Source of the DNA: Ruminococcus sp. | GTDB lineage: Bacteria; Bacillota; Clostridia; Oscillospirales; Acutalibacteraceae | Length of the DNA: 64,000 nt | Assembly (NCBI GenBank): GCA_023665555.1 | Contig: JAMPDR010000006.1 | Span: 1-64,000 of the forward strand | Reading direction: 5' to 3' | Shown here: positions 36,552 through 45,509 of the stretch, in pieces | How positions within the stretch are numbered: position 1 is the stretch's first letter | Layout of the letters: each line of letters begins with the position of its first letter | The notes under the pieces: model-generated | Told to the model about the DNA's origin: nothing | The model's input: only the letters and a program-made list of their open reading frames with translations | Database searches by the model: none | Program-made: the position numbers and the translations under genes

Positions 36552-37457
36552 TTACTCTGTCATGCACTTAACGAGGACTGCCTTTTGTGCATGAAGTCTG
36601 TTTTCGGCTTCGTCAAAAATTTCGTTAGCATGCTCTTCGAACACTTTTGCGGTGATTTCCTCTTCACGGTGAGCGGGCAGACAATGCAGTACCATTGCGT
36701 CGCTTTTTGCAACTGCCATAACAGCATCGTTAATCTGATAGTTTTTGAAAATTTTCTTTCTCTCCTCAGCTTCGCCCTCTTGACCCATTGATGCCCAAAC
36801 ATCAGTGTAAAGCACATCTGCATCCTTTGCAGCGGCAAGAATATCATCAGTGCAGGTGAAGTCGCCGTTTTCCTTTGCCCATGCCATAAGTTCAGCATCA
36901 GGCTGATAGGTTTTCGGGCAGGCGACTGCAACTTTCATGCCTGTTCTGATACCACCTGCAATAAGGCTGTTTGCCATATTATTGCCATCGCCGATATAGC
37001 AAAGTTTTTTACCTTCAAGTGAGCCTTTGTGTTCGCGGATAGTCTGCAAATCGGCAAGCACCTGACAAGGATGACAATAGTCCGTCAAGCCGTTGATGAT
37101 GGGGATTGAGCCGTATTCAGCAAGTTTTTCAACTTCTTCCTGGTCAAATGTACGAATCATTATGCAGTCAAGAAAACGTGAGAGCACGCGTGCTGTATCT
37201 TCAACGGGTTCACCGCGGCCAATCTGCAAATCTCTTGAAGAAAGGAACAATGCACTGCCGCCAAGGTCATACATACCTACTTCAAAAGAAACACGGGTTC
37301 TTGTTGATGATTTTTGGAAAATCATGCCGAGGGTCTTACCTTTGAGAATATGGTGCTCGATTCCGTTTTTCTTTTCATATTTCAGCTTATCCGCAAGGTC
37401 AAGCGTTTGTGTGATTTCTTCTGTTGTCCAATCCTGAAGTCTTAATAAATGTTTCAT
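36552..37457 (-). CDS. argF: Ornithine carbamoyltransferase
   Basis: 301 residues, normal length. Carbamoyl-phosphate binding motif S-S-T-R-T-R (about residue 50), H-P-C-Q (about 131) and the ornithine-binding H-C-L-P (about 262) are intact. Makes citrulline from ornithine and carbamoyl phosphate, the product of the CarAB proteins encoded next. A candidate arginine-repressor box lies about 100 bases upstream. An aspartate carbamoyltransferase is unlikely given the D-C-I-M-I-R and H-C-L-P context. Confidence 0.95.
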   Translation of the reverse strand: MKHLLRLQDWTTEEITQTLDLADKLKYEKKNGIEHHILKGKTLGMIFQKSSTRTRVSFEVGMYDLGGSALFLSSRDLQIGRGEPVEDTARVLSRFLDCIMIRTFDQEEVEKLAEYGSIPIINGLTDYCHPCQVLADLQTIREHKGSLEGKKLCYIGDGNNMANSLIAGGIRTGMKVAVACPKTYQPDAELMAWAKENGDFTCTDDILAAAKDADVLYTDVWASMGQEGEAEERKKIFKNYQINDAVMAVAKSDAMVLHCLPAHREEEITAKVFEEHANEIFDEAENRLHAQKAVLVKCMTE

Positions 37458-37553
37458 AAAAGTTACACCTCAATAGAAATTAAAATAACTGATTGTATTA
37501 TACATTAATAACATGTATTTGTAAAGTGTTTCCGCATATATTTTGTATATTTA

Positions 37554-37567
37554 TGCATATATATTCA
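37554..37567. promoter_or_regulatory. Candidate ARG box (ArgR/AhrC operator) upstream of argF
   Basis: TGCATATATATTCA is a good match to the palindromic ARG box (TGAATnnnnATTCA), about 97 bases before the argF start. A second, weaker TTATGCATGAAG stretch follows at 37580. No argR gene is in the window. Confidence 0.5.
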
Positions 37568-37685
37568 ATTTTACATTGATTTATGCATGAAGATACATTT
37601 ATTTAATGCGTAATTCGTAATGCTTAATGCGTAATTGCGGGGAAGATTGTGCCCGTCGTAAAGCAATTCCCCGCAAAGGAAAAAA

Positions 37686-38103
37686 ATGAGGAATGAGGAG
37701 TGAGGAATTAGGAGTTGTGGTCGCGAACAAGAATATCAACGATATTTAGCATTTCACCGCGAAGATGAATAAGTGTATACAAAAAATATGTGAAGTGTTT
37801 ATGTTTTTTCAAAATTGAAAAAGGTTACATAAAATTTGTATACTTTGTGTACGATTAAAAAATCACACCTTGTCAAAGCGTAATATATTCACGAATCTAA
37901 CTAAAACGCAAATCAAAATAATATGTTTGCTGTAATGTGAGATTCAATGTTGACACATAAGGTTAAGACTGCAAAATTTATCCATATTTATAAATAAAAA
38001 ATTCTAATCAGCTACATTCTCCCTCTGCGGCAAAAAAGTTGAAGTCGCAGATATCCATACCCGCGACCGCAACTCCTCACTCCTAATTCATAATTCCTAA
38101 TTA
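37686..38103. repeat. Repeat element R1 with inverted GGAATTAGGAGT-type arms
   Basis: Fills most of the 685-base gap between argF and ispE. The left arm (37686-37728) is a run of GAGGAATGAGGAGTGAGG-type units ending TTGTGGTCGCG; the right arm (38061-38103) is its approximate inverse (CGCGACCGCAACTCC...). Between them lies a palindromic core (37773-37852) and AT-rich DNA without a convincing ORF. Related elements lie at 44572, 47407 and 50541. Bases 37600-37685 hold degenerate GCGTAATTCGTAATGC-type direct repeats and the inverted pair GCGGGGAA / TTCCCCGC. Confidence 0.7.
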
Positions 38104-38142
38104 TTCTTCCTCTGCGGACTAAATCTTACCAACAGGCACAAC

Positions 38143-39033
38143 CTACCCCGCATCATAGCCGTACGCAAGTACCTCACAGCCTTGTTCCTTACTGCTGCAT
38201 AAAAATGTTTGAGGAAATTTCTCTTTCAGTTCTTCGGTGCATTTTTTTGCACTTTCTTCATCATCAAAAATTCCGAATACACTCGGTCCGCTTCCGCTCA
38301 TACAGCTGCATTTTGCGTTATACTTTCGCATGATTGCTTTGATTGCTGCTCGTTCGGGAACATCAATAAATTGTTCAAACACGTTACCCACGCAGTCATA
38401 TAGCTTGTCCGTGTCTGATGAAAGTGCAGCTTTAAGTATACCGTCGCGATTGAGATGTCTTACTCTTTCAGCAGTATCAAAAGCCTTATATGCCGCACCT
38501 GTTGAAACGGAACAATCAGGCTTCACAACAATGATATTCTTAATTTCAAGCTGTGGTAGATATGTCAGAACTGTTCCCGTATATTGTGCAAGCATTGTGC
38601 CGCCGACAGCGCAAAACGGTACATCCGAACCGAATGAGGAACATATTTCGATAACATCGCGTTCTGCCAACTGCGGCATAAACAGCTGTCTGAGAGCGAC
38701 AACCACCGCCGCACCGTCAGCACTTCCGCCTGCAAGTCCTGCCGCATGAGGAATACGCTTTTCTATTGAAATATGTATACCGTGATTCGTCAGCTTTGTA
38801 TAACTGAAAAATGCAAGCGCCGCCTTATATGCAATGTTGCGTTCATCGGTCGGGATATCTTCAACATCACATGAAAGTGTTATTTTTCCTGACTCATTTG
38901 TTTCAACAGTAACGGTGTCATATATTCCAACGGACTGCATAAGCATGAACAAGTCATGATATCCGTTATCGAGCGTACCGAGAATATCAAGCAGAAGATT
39001 TATTTTAGCATAAGCCTTTACTGTAATTTTCAT
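38143..39033 (-). CDS. ispE: 4-diphosphocytidyl-2-C-methyl-D-erythritol kinase
   Basis: 296 residues from the ATG at 39033 with GGAGGTTG 7 bases upstream. GHMP kinase of the MEP isoprenoid pathway. Features: A-K-I-N-L-L-L-D-I-L-G at the N-terminus, the ATP-binding P-x-A-A-G-L-A-G-G-S-A-D-G-A-A (about 92-106) and the S-C-M-S-G-S-G-P-S-V-F motif (about 243). Stands alone next to the sulfatase/maturase pair. Confidence 0.95.
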   Translation of the reverse strand: MKITVKAYAKINLLLDILGTLDNGYHDLFMLMQSVGIYDTVTVETNESGKITLSCDVEDIPTDERNIAYKAALAFFSYTKLTNHGIHISIEKRIPHAAGLAGGSADGAAVVVALRQLFMPQLAERDVIEICSSFGSDVPFCAVGGTMLAQYTGTVLTYLPQLEIKNIIVVKPDCSVSTGAAYKAFDTAERVRHLNRDGILKAALSSDTDKLYDCVGNVFEQFIDVPERAAIKAIMRKYNAKCSCMSGSGPSVFGIFDDEESAKKCTEELKEKFPQTFLCSSKEQGCEVLAYGYDAG

Positions 39034-39069
39034 TGTCAACCTCCACGAAGTTATTTTTCAAATTACAAA

Positions 39070-39125
39070 TGGGAACCTTTAAAAATTTCGCACCGTATTT
39101 ATACACGCGTTTTTATAGGTTCCCA
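39070..39125. other. Long-loop inverted repeat between anSME and ispE genes
   Basis: TGGGAACCT (39070-39078) and AGGTTCCCA (39117-39125) are a perfect 9-bp inverted pair with further A-rich/T-rich matching inside (AAAAA...TTTTT). It lies 12 bases past the maturase stop and may end its transcript. Confidence 0.5.
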
Positions 39126-39137
39126 ATTCGAGTTCTT

Positions 39138-40220
39138 TTATCGTTTACTGAACATTCTGAACAACGGCAAGCATGATGAATAAAACTTTTTATATGCGTC
39201 ACAGTAGTTTCTGTCCTCACGCTGTCTTTTGCATCCGCCTGCCCTGCACATGGGATAAAATCGGCAGTTTTTGCACTGTTCATCGACTGTCAGACTTTCC
39301 TTAATGAATTCGGATGCCTTTTTGCCGTTAGCCATCTCTGAAAGTTCAGCGTCATTGATATTGCCGAGAAGCCACTCATCTGTGCAATAGAAATCACATG
39401 GATAGATATTGCCGTTACCCTCAGCAACAAACTGATGCGTACAAAAGCCACAAAGCCCGCACTGTTCGGGGCGCTCACCGAGATACATTCTGACAAGATT
39501 GTCAAACTGCCTGATACTGATATAATTACCGCGCATGAAGTCTTTTACGTACAAATTAAAAATCTTTATCAGATACGATGCATATTGCTCGTTTGTCATG
39601 TATAACTCGCTTTCGCTGTTATCACCAAACGGACGTAAACACGGGATAAACTGCAAATACTTGAAGCCGTTATCGCGAAAATATTTATATATCCGCTCGC
39701 AGTTATCAGCACAGTGACCCGTCAGAACAATGAGAATATTGAACTCAACCTTATGCTTTTTCAGCTTGTTTGCGCCCTTAACGATTTTATAATATGCGTT
39801 CTGACCGTTTGCGTCAACACGAAATTTGTTACCGTCATAATCTCCGTCAAGACTGAGTCCGATGAGGAATTCATTTTTTCTGAAAAACTGCGCCCATTCA
39901 TCATCAATCAAGGTGCCGTTAGTCTGAAGTGAATAGTAAATCTTAGAATTCCTGCTGTTGAGTCTGTTCACCGTTTCAACAAAATGATTGAAGTATTCCT
40001 TGCCTGCAATCAGCGGTTCACCGCCTTGAAAAGCAAACGAAATGCTTTCACCATCAGCAAATTTCAGTGCCGACCTTATTAAATTATCAGCTGTGCCTTG
40101 CGTCATGACACCGAAACTTACTTCCTCACGCTGAGCGGCAACATCACAGTAAAAGCAATATTTGCATCTTAAATTGCAAAGACTTGAGGAAGGCTTTATC
40201 ATAATTGAAAGCGGCGGCAT
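39138..40220 (-). CDS. Anaerobic sulfatase maturase (radical SAM/SPASM)
   Basis: 360 residues. Radical SAM cluster motif C-N-L-R-C-K-Y-C at residues 14-21; G-G-E-P segment (about 66); C-terminal SPASM region with about seven cysteines (C-G-L-C-G-F-C, C-D-F-Y-C, C-K-N-C-R-F-Y-P-M-C). anSME enzymes oxidise the active-site Cys or Ser of sulfatases to formylglycine without oxygen. The sulfatase gene ends 1 base before this start, so the client is evident. Confidence 0.93.
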   Translation of the reverse strand: MPPLSIMIKPSSSLCNLRCKYCFYCDVAAQREEVSFGVMTQGTADNLIRSALKFADGESISFAFQGGEPLIAGKEYFNHFVETVNRLNSRNSKIYYSLQTNGTLIDDEWAQFFRKNEFLIGLSLDGDYDGNKFRVDANGQNAYYKIVKGANKLKKHKVEFNILIVLTGHCADNCERIYKYFRDNGFKYLQFIPCLRPFGDNSESELYMTNEQYASYLIKIFNLYVKDFMRGNYISIRQFDNLVRMYLGERPEQCGLCGFCTHQFVAEGNGNIYPCDFYCTDEWLLGNINDAELSEMANGKKASEFIKESLTVDEQCKNCRFYPMCRAGGCKRQREDRNYCDAYKKFYSSCLPLFRMFSKR

Positions 40221-40221
40221 A

Positions 40222-42252
40222 TTATTTCACTATTCCTCTCGGATTTTGTTCAAAATCTTTTTGTATTTCTTCAAGCTGCTGCTTCATTTCAGCTGAAATC
40301 TCCGGATATACAGGTGTACGGTTATAGTTTTCTCCCTCATCATCTGTGAGAATATGAAGCCAATTCTTGCGATATTTGTCAAAGAAAGCAGAGTTGTCGT
40401 TTTGAATACGCTTGAAATACTTAAACGTCAGATAATCATTATCCTTAAGCACATCATAGTCATAATTTTTATATTCATCTCTGTTTTTGATATTATCTGT
40501 GTCAACGGTATATTGAATCGCCTTGATGCTTCTTCTCTTCATGTGAAGAATCGGCACATCTTGATTGTGTATTACCTCGTCATTTGCCAACAACGGAATC
40601 ATTGATACACCGTCAATTGTTCTGTCTGTGGGCATATATGATTTCTGGCCGCCGTTACCCGTGATACCGCAAAGGTCAACAAGGGTCGGATAAAGGTCAA
40701 CAAGGGTTGCAGTTTGCGAACGCGTTCCCTTTTCGCCGAGTGCACCGTTATCATTATCCCATCTTATCATGAACGGCACTTTCTGTCCGCCCTCATATGC
40801 AAGATATTTACCGCCGCGAAGTTCGCCCGTTGAACCTTCAAGTGCAGGTCCGTTGTCACTTGTGAAAACGATAATTGTATCATCCAGTACCCCGAGTTCC
40901 TCCATTGTATTAAACAACTCACCGAGATAATGGTCGAACTCAGTCACACAGTCAACATATGTACCCATGCCGCTGGCACCCTTGAATTCATCACCTACAA
41001 ACACGGGAGCATGCGGCCACGGTGTTGTATAATATGCGAAAAACGGTTCATCAGAATTTTGAACTTTATCTGTTATCCAATTTGTGATCTCTTCATGTAT
41101 CCACTTGGTTGCATTGCCCTGATCTTTCAGTTCATCAGTTCCGTGCGTGATAACATACTCGCCGTTTTCTTCCGTAGCATGATAGAACGGTACCATATCA
41201 TTAACATGGTGACTGCCATAGAAATAATCGAAGCCCTGATTTGTGGGAAGATATTCACCGTAATCGCCGAGATGCCATTTACCGAAACAGCCTGTGTTAT
41301 AGCCGGCACTTTTGAACGTTTCCGCAATTGTGATTTCGTCGCCGAGCATACCGTCTGTGTTATTGAGCATTTCAATGCTATTGAATATTCTTGTTTGAGC
41401 GAACGGACTTAAGCAATCAACAGTCGGATAAATAACATTATCTGCATAACCTCTGTATGGATATCTTCCTGTCAATGCAGCAAAACGGGCAGGAGAACAC
41501 ACGGAATAGCTTGAATAGAAATTTTCAAAATTAAGTCCGTTTTCACCTATAGAGTCGATGCTCGGAGTGTCATAGATTGCACCGTTAAGAGAAATATCAC
41601 TGTAGCCGAGGTCGTCCATCAAAATCACAAGAACATTCGGCTTGCCGTCTGTGTTTTTGTCAACATTTTTAAGATAGTCGTCATGACCTTCCCAAAGTCT
41701 TTCGGTAACAGGCTTGGTTCTCATATTCATTGTGAGAACATAAAAAACTGATGTTCCTACAAGAAGAACACTCATAACTGCACAAACTGCCTTTTTTGCG
41801 CCCTCAGATTTAAAGCCTTTCCGTGCAATAAGGAATAATCCCCAAAGTGCCAAAGCCGTTGGAAGAACGAGCAAAATATTGCCCGCAAGTCTTGTGAAAA
41901 GATTTCCCTCGCCTGCCATTAACGTGTGTTCAACCGTTGACCAGCCTGCCTTGCCGCTTGTGAATGCACCAAAACCGGCATCAGCACCCCAAATCACATG
42001 AAAGAGCACCGTACCGAAACTTGACAATGCATAGCCGAGTATCATTTGAAAATAAACTTTTTTCTTGATAATCAGCGAAAGCAAAATCACTGCCGACATA
42101 ATACAGCAATATCCGACTGAAACAACCGCAACAAGGTTCTGCCTTGTAATAAGCTGCACAAGCATGATTACTGCCCCGATTATCATTGTTATAATCGGAA
42201 ATACCTTTTTTGAAAAATCAACCTCAATTTTTTTCTTCATAAAAATCGTCAT
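40222..42252 (-). CDS. Membrane-bound sulfatase (Cys-type, formylglycine-dependent)
   Basis: 676 residues from the ATG at 42252. About five hydrophobic helices (residues 15-180) are followed by a sulfatase domain outside the cell. L-M-D-D-L-G-Y-S-D begins the metal site (about 212), C-S-P-A-R-F-A-A-L-T-G-R (about 252) is the sulfatase signature with Cys as the residue converted to formylglycine, and F-T-S-D-N-G is a later metal ligand. Substrate is probably a sulfated glycan, e.g. mucin or host polysaccharide (inference). The start is uncertain: AAGGAGG at about 42311-42317 is too far upstream for the ATGs at 42252 and 42240. Confidence 0.9.
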   Translation of the reverse strand: MTIFMKKKIEVDFSKKVFPIITMIIGAVIMLVQLITRQNLVAVVSVGYCCIMSAVILLSLIIKKKVYFQMILGYALSSFGTVLFHVIWGADAGFGAFTSGKAGWSTVEHTLMAGEGNLFTRLAGNILLVLPTALALWGLFLIARKGFKSEGAKKAVCAVMSVLLVGTSVFYVLTMNMRTKPVTERLWEGHDDYLKNVDKNTDGKPNVLVILMDDLGYSDISLNGAIYDTPSIDSIGENGLNFENFYSSYSVCSPARFAALTGRYPYRGYADNVIYPTVDCLSPFAQTRIFNSIEMLNNTDGMLGDEITIAETFKSAGYNTGCFGKWHLGDYGEYLPTNQGFDYFYGSHHVNDMVPFYHATEENGEYVITHGTDELKDQGNATKWIHEEITNWITDKVQNSDEPFFAYYTTPWPHAPVFVGDEFKGASGMGTYVDCVTEFDHYLGELFNTMEELGVLDDTIIVFTSDNGPALEGSTGELRGGKYLAYEGGQKVPFMIRWDNDNGALGEKGTRSQTATLVDLYPTLVDLCGITGNGGQKSYMPTDRTIDGVSMIPLLANDEVIHNQDVPILHMKRRSIKAIQYTVDTDNIKNRDEYKNYDYDVLKDNDYLTFKYFKRIQNDNSAFFDKYRKNWLHILTDDEGENYNRTPVYPEISAEMKQQLEEIQKDFEQNPRGIVK

Positions 42253-42373
42253 GCGATACAGATTATCGCTCAAACAGAGATGAAATATTTTATTCGAGCG
42301 TCCGTACCACTACCTCCTTCTAATTTTTATAATAGTCACCTCATGTAAATTATAACTTATTTAACCCCATCGG

Positions 42374-43777
42374 TCAACAATTATTTAATATCTGCACAAT
42401 AAGTTTGAAAACTTTTTTTGCCGATTCTTTTGAAAGTTTCTCATCAGCGGTGTGAATATCAAAAATATTCGGTCCCATTGAAACGCAGTCAAGACCATCT
42501 ATTTTTCCGCAGAAAAGTCCGCATTCAAGGCCTGCATGAATTGACGCAATTTTCATTTTACTGCCAAAAAGTTTTTCATATGTATCGGTAATCACATCAC
42601 GCAGTCTGCTGTTTTCTTTGTATTCCCATGCAGGATAGTCACCGTAAAAATCTATCGCCGCGCCGAATGATTTTGCATATTCCGAAAGTTGCAATTCAAG
42701 TGCAGTCTTTTCTTCATCCACACTGCTTCTCAGTGCATGGCTCGTTATGACACAAGTTTCATCTGTATCGATTATGCCTAAATTAAGCGACGTTTGAACA
42801 ATGCCATCTATATTTTTTGAATATGCAATAACACCGTCAGGTATATCGGCAAGATATGACAAAACCGCGTCACTGCTTTGACTTGTCAGCTGTTTCTGAC
42901 TGATGCAGTCTGTCAATACAATAGTCATGTTCGGGTCGGTTTCTTCGGCAGTTTGCCTCATTTTTTCAAATGCTCTGAGAACATCCGACTTTAAGTCAGA
43001 TATATTGCCGCTTGTCAAAATTGCTTTACAAAAGTCGGGTATAGCATTATCAGCACTTCCGCCCTCAATTGAAACAAGAGTTTTATTCTCTATGCTCTTC
43101 AAAAGTTTAGCCATGGTAATAACCGCGTTAAGCCTGCCTTTGTCAATTTCTGTTCCCGAATGACCACCTGTAAGTCCGGAAAGGACTATCTTAACTGCCT
43201 GCACTTGCGCTTTTTCGGTTTCAATCGGCAATTTTATGTCAGCTCTGACACCGCCTGCACAGCTGACAAGCAAAGTATCCTCTTCTTCAGAATCAATGTT
43301 TATCAGCATTTTTGCTTTAAGCATGGAAACATCAATTGCGTTCGCGCCGATCATACCGACTTCTTCATCAACCGTGAACACGACCTCAAGCGGAGGATGA
43401 GCAATTGAATCACTATCCAAAATTGCAAGTGCATATGCAACCGCGATACCATCGTCACCGCCGAGAGATGTACCCTCTGCCCAAATGAACTCGTCATCTT
43501 CGCAAATGGTCAGACCCTGTTTTTCAAAATCAATTTCAAAACCGTCCTTTTTCACGCATACCATATCGAGGTGGCCTTGAAGAATTACGGCAGGTGAATT
43601 TTCATATCCTGCTGTGCCGTCCTTGAAAATAATAACGTTTCCGATTTCATCTTTTATAAAATCAAGTGAATGTTCTTCAGCGAAACTGACGCAGTAGTCG
43701 CTTATCAGTTTTGTGTTCCCCGAACCGTGAGGAATACAGCAAAGCTGTTTAAAATAATATAAAACCTTGTCAAACAT
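42374..43777 (-). CDS. pepD: Aminoacyl-histidine dipeptidase (PepD, M20 family)
   Basis: 467 residues from the ATG at 43777 with GAGGAG upstream. Di-zinc peptidase: G-H-L-D-M-V (metal His/Asp, about 76-81), S-L-G-G-D-D-G (about 114), D-E-E-V-G-M (catalytic Glu about 145) and H-A-G-L-E-C-G (near 415). It cleaves Xaa-His and related dipeptides in the cytosol. Lies downstream of upp but is separated from it by a terminator-like hairpin. Confidence 0.92.
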   Translation of the reverse strand: MFDKVLYYFKQLCCIPHGSGNTKLISDYCVSFAEEHSLDFIKDEIGNVIIFKDGTAGYENSPAVILQGHLDMVCVKKDGFEIDFEKQGLTICEDDEFIWAEGTSLGGDDGIAVAYALAILDSDSIAHPPLEVVFTVDEEVGMIGANAIDVSMLKAKMLINIDSEEEDTLLVSCAGGVRADIKLPIETEKAQVQAVKIVLSGLTGGHSGTEIDKGRLNAVITMAKLLKSIENKTLVSIEGGSADNAIPDFCKAILTSGNISDLKSDVLRAFEKMRQTAEETDPNMTIVLTDCISQKQLTSQSSDAVLSYLADIPDGVIAYSKNIDGIVQTSLNLGIIDTDETCVITSHALRSSVDEEKTALELQLSEYAKSFGAAIDFYGDYPAWEYKENSRLRDVITDTYEKLFGSKMKIASIHAGLECGLFCGKIDGLDCVSMGPNIFDIHTADEKLSKESAKKVFKLIVQILNNC

Positions 43778-43810
43778 AGTAAATCTCCTCACTTCTAATT
43801 TCTCATTACC

Positions 43811-43842
43811 AAAAACCGCCATTGAAAAATCAACAGCGGTTT
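43811..43842 (-). terminator. Terminator after upp
   Basis: On the minus strand AAACCGC and GCGGTTT form a 7-bp stem around a 16-base loop, with three T more from the stem end into TTGG. It lies about 18 bases past the upp stop. Confidence 0.55.
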
Positions 43843-43859
43843 CCATGCCATTTTTTCAA

Positions 43860-44492
43860 TCATTTGGTTCCGAAAATTCTGTCACCCGCATCACCAAGAC
43901 CGGGAACTATATAACAATTCTCGTTGAGTTTTTCGTCAAGAGCCGCACAATATACGGGAACATCAGGATGAACTTTACCAAATGCTTCCATTCCCTCCGG
44001 TGCTCCGATGATGCACATGAAACGGATAGACTTAGGATTTCTCAGCTTAATTTGTGAAACTGCATCAATTGCAGAACCGCCTGTTGCAAGCATTGGGTCA
44101 ACAACTATAACGTCGCGTTCTTCAATATCTTTCGGAAGCTTGCAGAAATATTCAACCGGCTGATGAGTTTCCTCGTCACGATAAAGTCCGATGTGTCCGA
44201 TTCTTGCAGACGGAATCAAGGCACTTACACCGTCAACCATACCGAGTCCTGCGCGGAGAATCGGGACGATTGCAAGCTTTTTGCCGGCAAGATGCTTAAC
44301 CGTTGCTTTGCAAATCGGAGTTTCTATCTCAACATCCTCAAGCGGTAAATCTCTTGTTGCCTCATAACACATGAGCATTGCAATTTCAGAAACAAGTTCT
44401 CTGAAATCCTTTGAGGGAGTGTTTTTATCTCTAAGGATAGAAAGTTTATGCTGAATAAGCGGATGGTCATAAATTGTTACGTTACTGTTCAT
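43860..44492 (-). CDS. upp: Uracil phosphoribosyltransferase
   Basis: 210 residues. Salvages uracil to UMP using PRPP. Motifs: P-I-L-R-A-G-L-G-M (about 78), the PRPP loop [11 protein letters not shown] (about 130-140) and the C-terminal uracil-binding [18 protein letters not shown] lies about 10 bases before the ATG. Single-gene unit between a terminator hairpin and repeat element R2. Confidence 0.96.
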   Translation of the reverse strand: MNSNVTIYDHPLIQHKLSILRDKNTPSKDFRELVSEIAMLMCYEATRDLPLEDVEIETPICKATVKHLAGKKLAIVPILRAGLGMVDGVSALIPSARIGHIGLYRDEETHQPVEYFCKLPKDIEERDVIVVDPMLATGGSAIDAVSQIKLRNPKSIRFMCIIGAPEGMEAFGKVHPDVPVYCAALDEKLNENCYIVPGLGDAGDRIFGTK

Positions 44493-44571
44493 TTTTTCAA
44501 GTCCTTTCCTTGCATTTTCATTGACTATTATATACCAAACAAGTTTAAAATCACAAGAGGTTTACTAAAAA

Positions 44572-44831
44572 TAATGAGGAGTTTGGTTTAATGAGGAATG
44601 AGGAGTGAGGAATTAGGAGTTGCGGTCGCGAATAAAGCGACAGCAATTTATTAGTTTTCGCCCGCGGAAATAAATTTCATATAACGGTTAAAGATTTATT
44701 ATAATAACAATCTATAAAATAGTTACTATCTATCTTTGCGGGAGAAAATCTGACAGTCGTTGCTATCTCCCCCGCAACCTTCGTTCCTCACTCCTAACTC
44801 CTAATTCTTTTACGCTCCTAATTCCTCATTA
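44572..44831. repeat. Repeat element R2
   Basis: Occupies most of the 336-base gap upstream of upp. Left arm AATGAGGAATGAGGAGTGAGG...TTGCGGTCGCG (44591-44631), right arm TCACTCCTAACTCCTAATTC...CCTCATTA (44787-44831), with a core (44677-44741) that aligns with the core of R3 (shared ATATAAC, ATTATAATA and CTATCTATCT-GCGG). The right end includes the TAA of the QueG-like gene. No ORF with a ribosome site lies inside. Confidence 0.7.
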
Positions 44832-45503
44832 ATTTCCGTACGGGCAAACTTTCATGCAAATTCCACACACTGCTCCCCTGCCGATATGCTTGAACTGCTT
44901 TTTCATGTATTCACTACATTTTTGCGGGTCAAACATATCATCACGTGTACAGCCGATTGTCCACTCAGTTCCTTTAATTGCGCCAGACGGACAGGCATCG
45001 ACACATTTTGTGCACTTGCCGCAGATTGAGATAGGCTTAACATCGTTTACATCAAACTCACAGTTTGTAAAAACAGTGCCGAGTCTTACCGAAGCACCGT
45101 ACTTTTTATGCAGAAACATTGAACTTTTCCCGATTGTACCAAGACCGGCAAGCACTGCCGCCTTTTTATGGGAATATCTTCCGTTATAGTTCCAGCCATC
45201 CTTATTGATGCTCTGAGATGCGGCAACCGTGATGTATTTATATCCGCGGCGCTGTAAAAACAAGCCGCTTTTTAAAAGCAGAGAATCTATAAAAGAATTC
45301 ACTGTTCGATAATGATTGAAATATGTATGAGTCGGCTCAAGTTCAATTTCGTCAACAATCGCTTCAGAAAGCCTGACGGCAATACTCACGGCATAAACAC
45401 ATTCACCGAAATCGCCATCCTCAACCTTGCAAAATCCTACATCGGCAGCACCTTCATTAATAAGAAACTCTTTTAGTTCCTGCTGAGTTTTTTTGTCAAT
45501 CAT
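44829..45503 (-). CDS. Epoxyqueuosine reductase-like 4Fe-4S protein
   Basis: 224 residues. C-terminal double-cluster ferredoxin: C-G-K-C-T-K-C-V-D-A-C-P-S-G (about 161-174) and C-G-I-C-M-K-V-C-P (about 213-221). The N-terminal part has the fold segment A-D-V-G-F-C and G-x-L-A-G-L-G-T-I-G-K-S. It is shorter than QueG (over 300 residues) and lacks its C-terminal HEAT repeats, so it is an anaerobic QueG-like reductase of unknown substrate. It starts 6 bases after the patatin stop. Confidence 0.8.
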   Translation of the reverse strand: MIDKKTQQELKEFLINEGAADVGFCKVEDGDFGECVYAVSIAVRLSEAIVDEIELEPTHTYFNHYRTVNSFIDSLLLKSGLFLQRRGYKYITVAASQSINKDGWNYNGRYSHKKAAVLAGLGTIGKSSMFLHKKYGASVRLGTVFTNCEFDVNDVKPISICGKCTKCVDACPSGAIKGTEWTIGCTRDDMFDPQKCSEYMKKQFKHIGRGAVCGICMKVCPYGN

Positions 45504-45509
45504 AGAACA

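Noticed and set aside
37600-38110. CRISPR array in the repeat-rich gap
   Set aside because: The repeats are inverted and degenerate, without regular spacers or cas genes nearby.
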